Assembly (NCBI GenBank): GCA_012976225.1
Contig: JAAVVG010000019.1
Span: forward strand, 434,001 to 498,000
Reading direction: 5' to 3'
DNA from: Golubevia sp. BC0850
Taxonomy: Eukaryota > Basidiomycota > Exobasidiomycetes > Golubeviales > Golubeviaceae
DNA: 64,000 nucleotides
Under the pieces are notes generated by a model. That model ran no database searches, was not told the origin of the DNA, and was given only the letters and a program-made list of their open reading frames with translations. Shown one piece after another: positions 20,706 to 30,900 of the stretch. A program made the translations under genes and the position numbers. Positions within the stretch are counted from its first letter, which is position 1, and each line of letters opens with the position of its first letter.

Positions 20706-21885
20706 ATGCTTCGTATTTCACTATACTTTGTCCTTGCCACTTTGGCTTCGATTTGTGTGGATGCAGCCACGGTGCCTCAAGCTCCAATCCCTCGTCACAG
20801 TAAGTTTTCCATGAAATCTTACCCTATCTTTCTTTGATCTGTACTAATTCTTTCACTTCCACCTTACCCTCATTTCCAACCCAGTCTCCACCCTAAAATC
20901 CCGAGGCTCCAAAACCTACTCTTCAACCAAACTAAGAGAAGATCTAACTTCAATCTTAAAATGGGCAGGAGATACAGAGAATCTAAACCCAGAACAACAA
21001 ACTGAAACGATTTCAGCCATTTTAGATTCAGCAGCCAGATTTTATCCAGATGTAGATCAACAAATGATTTGTCGATCTATTTTAGCAGACATAAAAGCTG
21101 AAAGCGATTTCGAACCAAATAACATTTCAGGAGCTAGAGAAGATTCTGGTAGATCTTATGGTCTGATGCAAGTTTCTCCAGAAGAGAATGGTGCTCAAGA
21201 ATTAGATCTTTTCAAAAAGCACTATCAAACTGGAAACTCTTATTCAGGATTGTCTTCTTTGAAAGATTATGTGAATGGAACTAAGACTACTTATAAATTG
21301 GATGTTCAAGGTTTGACGATAGATGATTTGTTTCGTCCTTGGATTAATATTCATGTTGGTGAGTACTTCTTGACTTTGCCACTTCTGTCGCATCACTTTT
21401 ACTTACTCTTCTCACCTTCTTTCTCGCATCCAGCCACCTGGATCCAATCAAACCTAGGTCGAACCTCCTCTAGAGATCCTTCCGACTGGGTAGGATACGC
21501 TCAACTAGGCGGTGGAAACGGTAACTCAGGTCGTAGAAGATCCATCATGCTAGCAGAAAGAGATCGTCAATTGATGGTTCAATCTGAATCTTCCTTCAAA
21601 AAGACAGCTACTCCAACTTCTACAGCTTCAACACCAGCTTCAACACCTAAGAAAATCTCCTATCCAAAGAGTTTAAGAACAGCCTTTGGTTCATGGGTTG
21701 CAGGACCTGGAAAAAATGAAGGTGACGAAACTGGTTATAAGAAATCAGGAGATGATATCTCACCTCAGTATTTGACTGCTATCATGGAAGGAGTTCAACA
21801 TCTTTATAATGATAAAAGTTTAAATAGAAGTTGGTTGAGTAAGATTACTCTTAAGGCTGGGACTATTGATTATAAATCTTACTGA
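20706..21885 (+). CDS. Secreted SLT/lysozyme-like protein
   Basis: Three exons, 20706-20799, 20885-21358 and 21434-21885; 339 residues, stop at 21883-21885. The signal peptide is MLRISLYFVLATLASICVDA. The core has AARFYPDVDQQMICRSILAD, then IKAESDFEPNNIS and SYGLMQVSP. The pair ESxFxPN...GLMQ is the classic soluble lytic transglycosylase (GH23-type) pattern, where the Glu of ESDF is the catalytic acid. The middle (DDLFRPWINIHVATWI, then WVGYAQLGGGNG) continues the fold. A low-complexity Thr/Ser/Pro linker (TPTSTASTPASTP) precedes a C-terminal part ending TIDYKSY. The expected activity is cleavage of bacterial peptidoglycan or another beta-1,4 aminoglycan outside the cell. Fungi lack peptidoglycan, so an antibacterial role is a fair inference but unproven. 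Confidence 0.8.
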
Positions 21886-22553
21886 GAACTAAAAATGAAC
21901 GGTTGTTTTTCGAACCTTGCCTTTTTTTTTGCTTTGCTCTTGCTTTACCCTCGTCTCTCTTATATTTGTAACGGGCTTTTCAGATCTCCTTTCTCTGACA
22001 ATTTGTATTTCTATTTTGGTCTTTTCACCTCACCGTTTTACTCTTTAATCTACATCTCATCTGAAAAACCTTCCACAGAGTGATCTTTTCGGCCACTTCT
22101 TCATTCTGATTCTTCTCTTCTGTTGACATTCTCCTTGACACCCACAACAATGGAGAAAAATCGGATCTTTGATATTCGAGGAAAAGAGTTCGAGCAAGGG
22201 GATGTGTTAAGGGAAGCAGGCGTTACAAGACAAATGGGTGGGTGATTTTTCTGTTGTTGTTGATGATGGTAATCCGAAAAAGTTTTGGAGATGACAATAG
22301 AGATGGACTGAGTTTTCAAGGGACAGAGATAAGACGAGAAAGGGATTGCAAAAGAAAGGGAATAGGGATAGGGCATTAAAAAAAGGGGTGATTATGGTTG
22401 TTCTAGACAAAAGACTCTAATAAGGACCTGGTAATTAAAGAGTAGTATAGAAAAAAGAGTTGCTATTGATATCAAAGATGCTTGTTTTGATTCTTTATGC
22501 AGTTTCTTGTCTATTCGAAACGAAAACCAGAAAGTTGGGAAAGGTTTGAATCT
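21886..22553. other. Intergenic region between convergent SLT-like and Ohr genes
   Basis: About 670 bp of 3' UTR and spacer, T-rich after the SLT-like stop. No supported gene. Confidence 0.5.
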
Positions 22554-23656
22554 TTATTCTACGGTAATGTTAACTGGAATGTTGTTACGAATAGCTTGAG
22601 AGTAAGGACAGATCTGGAGAGAAAAGAAAGAAAAGTTCAAATCCAAAAATGAGTCAGAACAAAGTCAACCTTTGTCCTTTCACCAAGTTGAGTTACTCCC
22701 ACCCAACAAAGATCCGACTTACCTCATGAGCTTTAGCAACAGCTTCCTCCAAAGTATGTCTATGAGCTTCATTCTTTGCATCAGATCTTACTATTAAATC
22801 AACTGACAAACCAAAAGGTGGACCATGTTCTTCATCAGTTTCTGGTTTCCCAATGCTAACTTGAGCTTCGATTCTAACGTTTGGTGGAAGAATGATTCCA
22901 TTTGAATGAGCTGTTAAATTCAAGGCTGAAAGGAAACAGGCGGAATATCCTAGAGCGAAAAGTTGTTCTGGGTTATGTCCATCTCCTGTACCTTTGAGAG
23001 ATTTTGGTAGACTTGGTGGGAGGGGAGAAGTGTGGGGTAGATGGGAAGGTTGGTAGAGGTCAGTTTGGAGGATGACAGGGGGTAAGAGGAGGAGTGAATT
23101 GATTTAGGAAAGAAGATGAAAGCAGAGTGAAGATCGGAATAAGAGATGGGAAAGGAGATGAGTTGGTAGAAAAGAGATAGAGCGAAGGGTGGTGGTGGTG
23201 GTGGAGGGCTCTATCCAATCAATCATCCGTAATGATGCCCAACTCTTTCCCTCAAACTTCCTACGATTCATTCAACCAACTTGGAATCAACGTCTTTAGA
23301 AGCTCTGTTCCACTCAGCAGTTTTCCAACCTGCATTTCTACTGCCAGCTGTCTCTCTCTCCCAAGGGTCCTGGCCCGTCTGAATCATCCAAAGACTTCCT
23401 CGCCTCTCTCTCTCCAATGGAATCTCTCCTCTCTCAATACTCACGCCAAGTTGACCTCCAAAGGGTTCTCATCTCCTACAAGTGTTGCAATACCATCTCT
23501 ACCTGGACCGGTTGCTTCAGCACGAGTTGAGTAAAGAGGAGGTTGCACAAGTTGGGTGATTGATCTGCAAGAAATTGTTGGAATCTGAGCAGAAGAGGTG
23601 GAAGACCTGCTTACTTGACGTAGAGCTGAACGAGATAGAATTTGACGAGCGAACAT
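22554..23656 (-). CDS. Organic hydroperoxide resistance protein (Ohr/OsmC family), mitochondrial
   Basis: A thiol peroxidase that reduces organic hydroperoxides. The start ATG 23654-23656 gives an Arg/Ser-rich mitochondrial-type presequence (MFARQILSRSALRQVSRSS) before PPLYSTRAEATGPGRDGIAT and NPLEVNLA. The next exon carries PKSLKGTGDGHNPEQLFALG and GYSACFLSALNLTAHS, with the peroxidatic Cys in SACF. Then come NVRIEAQVSIG, GPPFGLSVDLIV and TLEEAVAKAHE. A short intron (donor GTAAGTCG, acceptor CTCTCCAG) joins AHE to ICPYSQAIRNNIPVNITVE, which supplies the resolving Cys in the family's (V/I)CPYS motif. Stop TAA 22554-22556. Without that splice the frame would end in a false VGWE. Both catalytic cysteines are present. 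The family is bacterial in origin and known in many fungi. Confidence 0.92.
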
Positions 23657-24220
23657 GGCTGGATGGTTGGATGCTAGAATGGAGAATCGGTGCGATATGG
23701 AAAGGAATTGAAGGCAGAGAACGAGAAGAACGTCAGGAAGAAGAGCTTTCACCGGTACTTATGTACGTCATAGACCCCTAAACTTTCTTCGCATTTTCTT
23801 CAGCATTGAGAATTCTAGAAATGAAAAAAGGGCATGTAATGTACTCTGTAGTGTAGATAGAATCCGAGTCGAATTCTTCTTCGCCAGGCATCGAAGCTCA
23901 TCCTCACTGCTGCAGAATGCTGAATAGCCAGTCACTCTGCTTCTCTCTCGCTCCCCTCCTCCTGCTTATTCTTTGATTCATACTGTAGATAAGCTTAGAG
24001 GTTCCGAGGAAATCTTGAAAGTCTTTGGACCTTACCCAATCCAACCCAATCCGCTGTTTGACGGAGAATTCTCAGCCAAAGTTTCGAGTTTCCGGTCCGT
24101 TTGTCTGTTCATCCCAACTCATCTCTTCCTTCGAGGGTTCCTAACTCGAACAACTGTCAACTTCGCCTCTCTTTCCTCATCTTTTTCTTACCTGTGCTTT
24201 AACCTTCAGATCAATTGATC
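23657..24220. promoter_or_regulatory. Divergent intergenic region between Ohr and GUT2
   Basis: A 564-bp spacer between two genes for mitochondrial redox proteins; it must contain both promoters. No TATA box is obvious. Confidence 0.45.
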
Positions 24221-27200
24221 ATGTTCAGATTAGGAGCTACTTCAGGTAGAATAGCCTCTCAATCCTCCAAGAGATTTTACTCCACTTCTTCAACTTCTTC
24301 TTCAACGCCAAGGTCAACTCCCTACGCGACTTATGCAGCAGGTACAACTTTAGCTCTAGCATTAACTTATGGAGCAACTTCTTATTTACATTCAGAATCA
24401 CCAAAGACGATTCCAGGAGATACTCGACCTCATCCATTATGGTCACCACCAACAAGATCTCAAATGATTCAAGCTTTAAAAGCTTCTTCTGCATCATCTT
24501 TACGTCCAAAATCATCTCGTTCAACAACTGATGATACTTCCTTAACAACCACTGCAAAAGATGCATCTTCTTCAGCACCATCTCCAGCAGCAGCAAGTCA
24601 TGCAGCATCAGTAGGAGCAGGTTTAGGGAGACCTCATTCAGAAAACGATGAAGGTTTCGATCTTTTAATCGTTGGGGGTGGTGCAACTGGGGCTGGTTGT
24701 GCTGTAGATGCTGCTACTAGAGGTCTTTCTGTTGCTTTGGTCGAAAGAGATGATTTCTCAGCTGGAACTAGTTCTAAAAGTACCAAATTGATTCATGGTG
24801 GTGTTAGATATCTTCAAAAAGCTGTCTTTGAATTGGATTATGGTCAATACAAAATGGTTAGAGAAGCTTTACATGAGAGGAAAACTTTCTTACATATCGC
24901 TCCTTATTTGAGTGAACATTTACCTATCATGTTACCTGTTTATCGGTGAGTCTTCTAAAGAGGCAGAGGAAGATGGGAAGAGGAGGCGGCACGTGGGAAG
25001 GAGACCCAATCGACGGGTTCTTTTGAAAGAAGGTTCAATGAGCTTGAGAATTTTTTGAAAGGGATGGAAAACATCTGGAGAGATATTTGAAGAGAAAGTA
25101 GCTTGCTTCAAGCTCGTCGTCGAATGAGTCATTACCTCCTCTCCCCCCCCCCACGCTTACATTTTCGTCGTCCAATCTTGTCTCATGCCTTTCTCAGCTG
25201 GTGGCAGATTCCCTACTACTGGGCTGGTACCAAGATGTACGACGTGCTAGCTGGTTCTCAGAACATGGAATCATCCTACGCTATCGGTCGTGGAAAGGCT
25301 ATGGAAGCTTTCCCAATGTTAAAGGGTGAAGGTCTGGCTGGCGCAGTCGTCTACTACGATGGTGAGTCTAACAGACGAAAAGTCATTCTTGGTGTTGAGC
25401 TCAGGAAGAGGGAAGACACGCTCAGAAACGAGCTTATTGACTGATCCTTTCTTTCGACTCCATCTGGTTCTACCCCCCCCCCTCTCAGGACAACACAACG
25501 ATACCAGAATGAACATGGCTTTGGCTTTAACTGCTGTTCATCATGGAGCTGTAATGGCTAACCACGTAGAAGTCACTGGACTTCACAAGAAGAAAGTTGA
25601 AGGAAAAGTCGATCAGATTTGTGGAGCTTCTCTCAAAGATGTTTTGACTGGAGAGACCTGGGATGTTAAGTGCAAGGTGAGCTCTTCATTTGATCCAGAG
25701 ATTCCAAATAGCATTAGAGCTGTGACTCACCTCTCTCTTCTCTCTTCTCCCTCTACCTCCTCCTGCCTTTCTCCTTCAGGGTGTCATCAACGCCACTGGA
25801 CCATTCTCCGATGCTCTTCGTAAGATGGATGCTCCAACCGCTCAAGAGATCGTAGCTCCTTCTTCTGGAGTTCACATCACCCTACCTGGATACTACTCTC
25901 CTCGTGACATGGGTTTGATTGATCCTCAAACTTCAGACGGAAGAGTGATCTTCTTCCTTCCATGGCAAGGTAACACTATCGCTGGAACTACGGATACAGC
26001 TGCTCCAGTTGAAGCTCATCCACGACCAAAGGAGGAAGAGATCCAATGGATCTTAGACGAAGTTCGTAACTATCTTTCTCCAGACATCAAGGTTCGTAGA
26101 GGAGATGTTCTTTCAGCTTGGTCAGGATTAAGACCTCTGGTTAGAGATCCAGCTGCTAAAGATACTCAATCCTTGGTTAGGAATCATATGATTAACGTCT
26201 CTGAATCTGGTTTATTAACCATCGCTGGTGGAAAATGGACTACATACAGAGAAATGGCAGAACAAACTATTGATAAAGCTATTGACACTTTTGCTCTTAA
26301 ACCAGAAAGAGGTTGTGTCACTGCTCAAACTAGGTTACTCGGATCTCACGGATGGACCAAGACCATGTACGTCAAGTTACTTCAAAGATTCGGTCTAGAA
26401 ACTGATGTAGCCAAACATCTAGCAAGTACCTATGGAGACAGAGCTTGGAGTGTATGTTCCATTGCTGAAGCTACAGGTAAAAGATGGCCAGTTCATGGAG
26501 TTCGTTTAGACCCACTTTATCCTTATATTGAAGCTGAAGTTCATTACGCTTGTAGATCCGAATACGCTGCTACTGCGGTCGATTTCATTGCTAGAAGAAC
26601 CAGATTATCTTTCTTAAACGTAGAAGCTTCAGTTCAAGCTTTACCTAAGATTATCGATCTCATGTCTGGTGAATTAGGTTGGGATGAATCTAGACGTAAT
26701 AAGGAATGGAAAGATTCAGTCCAATTCTTGGCTTCTATGGGTTTAACTCCTGCTAGAATTGAACAGTTGGAAAAAATCTCTTTGAAGGAAATGAGAGATA
26801 TCGCTCAAGGTAAAAAAAAAGTCGTTAATTATTTACCTAATGCTAATTTGGATGAAAAGGATAAATTAGCTGCTGTTGATAGAAGTCAATTTGATTCAGA
26901 GGAAATGGAGGAGTTGAAGAGTAAATTTCAACTTCTTGATACCAACCGTGATGTGAGTGACAAGAGCAAGGAGGGAGTGGAATCTTGACGAGATAGTTGC
27001 TCACCCTTCCCTTCCCTTACATCTCTATCCTCTCTCTCTCCCTCAACAGGGAAAGCTAGACAACAGTGATCTCAAAGAAGTTCTAGAACGTCTAGGATAC
27101 AAGGATGTCGAGGACTCAGTCATCAAGGGAATTGTCAACGAAGTTGACTTCTCAAAGGCTGGAGCTCTTCATTTCGAAAATTTCTTGGACGTAGTCTCTG

Positions 27201-27364
27201 CTATCAAGGATGTTCAATTGGATTCTGCTTTCACTCATATCCTTAACGAAGTTGGGGATGGTTCCAAGATTAGAGATCCTGTAGGAAGTAAGGCCAAAGA
27301 GCAAAGCAAACAAAGAGAGCAAAGTAGGACGATCCCGGTTGAGAAAGCTGGTGGAGGATGGTGA
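24221..27364 (+). CDS. GUT2: FAD-dependent glycerol-3-phosphate dehydrogenase, mitochondrial
   Basis: Oxidises glycerol-3-phosphate to dihydroxyacetone phosphate at the outer face of the mitochondrial inner membrane and passes electrons to ubiquinone. The start is ATG 24221 (MFRLGATSGRIASQSSKRFY, a presequence), followed by a membrane stretch near TYAAGTTLALALTYGATSYL. The FAD-binding motif is DLLIVGGGATGAGCAVDAAT, then SAGTSSKSTKLIHGGVRYLQ. Later landmarks are GVINATGPFSDALRKMD, IFFLPWQGNTIAGTTDT, SAWSGLRPLVRDP and LLTIAGGKWTTYREMAEQTI. The C-terminus carries a recognisable EF-hand (LDTNRDGKLDNSDL), split by an intron after TNRD, plus a second, more degenerate one. Six exons; stop TGA 27362-27364. 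Full-length and intact. Two introns contain ten-C runs (25143-25152, 25473-25482). Confidence 0.96.
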
Positions 27365-27965
27365 TTGGAATGTTTGTTGAACCGGTGGACTCCTTCCTTG
27401 CGCGCTTCATCTAAATCTTTTTACCCCGAAAAACAACAACCCAATCTAAATCCACTCCAAATTCAAATCAAATGAAAGAAGCTTTCTTTTTTCTTCAAAT
27501 TCTCGTTGTTCCATTCCCCAAAATCATTCCTCTTTTGTCTAGTCATCTTTTCTCCCTCAAACAAACGCTTCGCATCTTAGACTTTTCTTCCTCCTACTTC
27601 TTGTGTGAAAAACTTCGAATTCAACTCTGTTAACAAGTCATCTCTCTGTTGAGCTTGCCGGCTGAAGCCAACTATCCATCGTCTCATTCATCGGAAGACT
27701 TCGCATTATGAGAAAGAGAAAGTAGATAAATACAGAGTAGGAAAGAATGAGGTGAAATGATCAGATTGTAAAGGGTTGTGCTTTCGAGAAAAAAGTAGAT
27801 TGGTAAGCTTTAAGATTTGGTATAAGATTGTAATCGTTTGGGAATTCTTGGGATTAAAGGATCACTGAGAGGGAACTAGGAAGGAGCGTTTGTTGAGAGT
27901 CATGGTAGTTCATTTTGAGTTGATGTTTGTGGTTTCGGTTTTCATTGGTCTTTCTTTCTTTCTTT
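27365..27965. other. Intergenic region between convergent GUT2 and the large membrane-protein gene
   Basis: About 600 bp, T-rich after GUT2; 3' UTRs only. No supported gene. Confidence 0.5.
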
Positions 27966-30900
27966 TCAGTTGAGCCCCTCGGATTGCCTGCGATTTTGCT
28001 CAGCTGGATGATTGGGTAGGACATATCTTCCATCTTGTAGTCGAACGTATAGGAAGAGATGCTTTTCGGTCGTGGAAGCGGCATATGGGTTGATGTTCAG
28101 GAGTTCGAGCTGTGAGAGATTTGGAAAGGAAGAGATGGTACGTGAGCAGGTTGAGGCTATGATCGAACCTAAGAGTCAGTCGATGTCTGAAAGCAAATAC
28201 TCACGAGTCTTCCTTTGATTCTCTGAGCTCTAGTAGCTACATCTCGACCTGCAAGGCGTTGTTCCCAGGGGTAATACTTCCTTTCGACGATGGAGGTCGT
28301 CTCTTCTGTTCCTCCTCCGGTGAGACGACTTCCATTAGCCAGAATCCCTTCGATGTTACGATAAGTCAGAGGCAAAGCGTGCGAAACATCGTTTCCTAAG
28401 GCCAAGGGAACGGCATTGGGGTTGCTGAAGGGGTTTGAGGAAAGCTGAGATGATCCGAAATGGTGCTTGGCGAAGACCAATTCATCCAGATAGAAATAGA
28501 TTCTGTTGAGGAGACCACGATTGATGAATCCTTTGCTTCCTTCTTGAATCCAAAGACCCTTTTTCTTCAAGAACTTCTCGAGAGCGGTTCTAGACATCGG
28601 CCTATAGGCAATGGAAGTCGGATAGCTCGGAGAGAAGAATCTTCTGTGACTTCGTAAAAGCGTGTAGTCTTGAGAATTCTTCCTCCAGAAATCGTCCCAG
28701 AAGAGCCACCACCATTTGTGGATGTCTGAGCAATTTACTGCATCTAACCTTTCGAACATGAGAGTGATCGAAGCTTCGTATCTTTTAGGCAGCTCTCTGA
28801 TTGATCTCGAACAGCTTGACCTGGCGAAGGCATGCTTGAGCTGCTGTGGAGTGAGTTGAGAGTTGTCAAAGATATCGACGAGGAAAGAGTAAGACATGGT
28901 TCTCATCTTTTGTCGAGCTTCTTTGTAGAAGGTGGCTCGATAGTCTGCCATCAACGAGTGGATTGTAGGGATCCTTTCTCTGATGAGCCATTCGTTGTCG
29001 TTCATCATCTTAAGTAGCGAAGGAGACATTCCGAAGTCGTCGTGAAGTCCAAAGGCTGCTGCAGCGGAGATAGTCAGAGGTTTGGTGATCCTGACGTTGC
29101 CCTCCGGATCCTCTCTACGGCCTTCTAGGTAAGTGATAAGAACTTCGAAACCGCTTGCAAAGTTGTAACCTTCCCATTCGAAGTCAGCTTTCCTCTTGAT
29201 CGCCAAGACTCCTTCCATGTACGAGACAGGGATTGCAAGGCTGTACTTGGATCTTGTGCGACGAGAACGAAGTGTTGCTCCCCACTGGTCTTGATTTGCG
29301 CCGACTTGGATTTGCTCGACGTAAGGACAGAGGATTCTTTGACCATCTAGAGCTCTCAGAGCGTTCCTGACCATTTTCCTGCTCTTGACCTCCTCGCTCT
29401 CGTTCTGTTCGACGAAGGATTCCAGTTCCTCCAGGGTCGTCAATTGAACTGTTCGAGAGCCACCTTGATCGTAACGCATGACTAGAGTAGGAGGGAAAGG
29501 AACCAAGAAGGCTTTCCCGAACCAAGAAGAGACCCCATCTGGAAAGGGAGGTCGGATTGGTCTCCAGTAGGCGTCTGGACCAGAGAACTTGGTTTGGATA
29601 GTGCGAATTACGTCCTTGAGGCGCTGAGAGACGTGACTTCTGGAGTACTCGACGTTGGCTTTGTACTCATCAATTCCGATCTCTTTGACGATCTTGATGT
29701 TCTCAACGTGGCGTTCTGCTGCAGAACCCGAGAAGTAGAGGAGATAAGGTGGCCAGCGATCCGAATCGGAGAGAGAGAACGCGACGAGTTGATCCTCTGG
29801 CATGTGGTAGGAAGGTCCGCAGAGAAGAATCGTCGAGAGAGTCTCTTCCCAGATACGTCTCTTGATGTGTCGATCCAAGTTCAGAGAGGGAGAGAAGATG
29901 TCGATGGCTGAGAGAGAAAAAGAGAGCGACAGAGATAGTCAGATAGTGCGTATACAGTCGTCGATTATCAGCTGAGACCACTCACAGAAATCAACTCGGT
30001 TCCGGATCCTCTTGACAGCGTGGGCGAAGATGGAAGTGTTGGAGACCGAGAGGTATCCGTTTCCAAGGTAGGTGAATCCCATAACGATGTACAAGATGGT
30101 AGTATTGTACACCGTCGAGCCTTGGACCTGAAGAGCAACTGTTTCGAGAGCAGATCAAAAAAGAGAGGTAGTCGTAAGAAAAGGCACATTGGAGAAAGAC
30201 GCAAGGAGATTCAACTCACCTAGAAGCCCAATAATGGCGGTGGCAAGGTAACCAGATCTACTGACAAGTTCACTTCTATTGCTCACTCGATCGACGAAAG
30301 GGGTCACAAGAATGTGAACAAAGAGTAAGACTCCCATCAAGAAGATTAAGCTGGCTTGTTGAACCACGAGAATCGTGTTGTTGTTCAAACTTCTCCAGAG
30401 ACAGTTCTCTTTCGTCAAAAGAGTGATGACGACAACGTTCGAGAGCTTGAAGAAGAGCATGTAGAGAGGCTTGTAGAAACCGACCCTTCGAGTGTAAGAG
30501 TTGTACAAGAAGTTCAAAGGAGATTTGTCTTTCGATAGAAGCCTTTGATACTCCAGTTCCATCTCTTCTGAACTTCTCTTCTGTCCAAGTTCGTTGTAGT
30601 CGGAGACGTGAGGGAGTAGATCTTTGATTACCATCACCATCCTGATTGGGAAGTAGAGAGTGTAAACGATTAGAACGAGACCTGCCAGAGGTAGAACCAG
30701 CCAAGCGAAGTTGAACTCGTCCCTTCTCATGGTAGTCGTCCAGCAGAAGTTTAGAGGATCTCGGAATTGCGAACTTGGTCCCAATGAGGGTAAACTTGGA
30801 TTGTCGATTCCGTTTGCGTAAGGATTGTCTACCACCCAGAAAGAAGAGTTCCAAGCCAAGGTGTCGATTGCCAGTTTGCTCAAAGGAATGTACAAACTGG

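Noticed and set aside
22693-22740. Ohr ending at SRIFVGWE
   Set aside because: That end is intron read-through; splicing gives ICPYSQAIRNN with the required resolving Cys.
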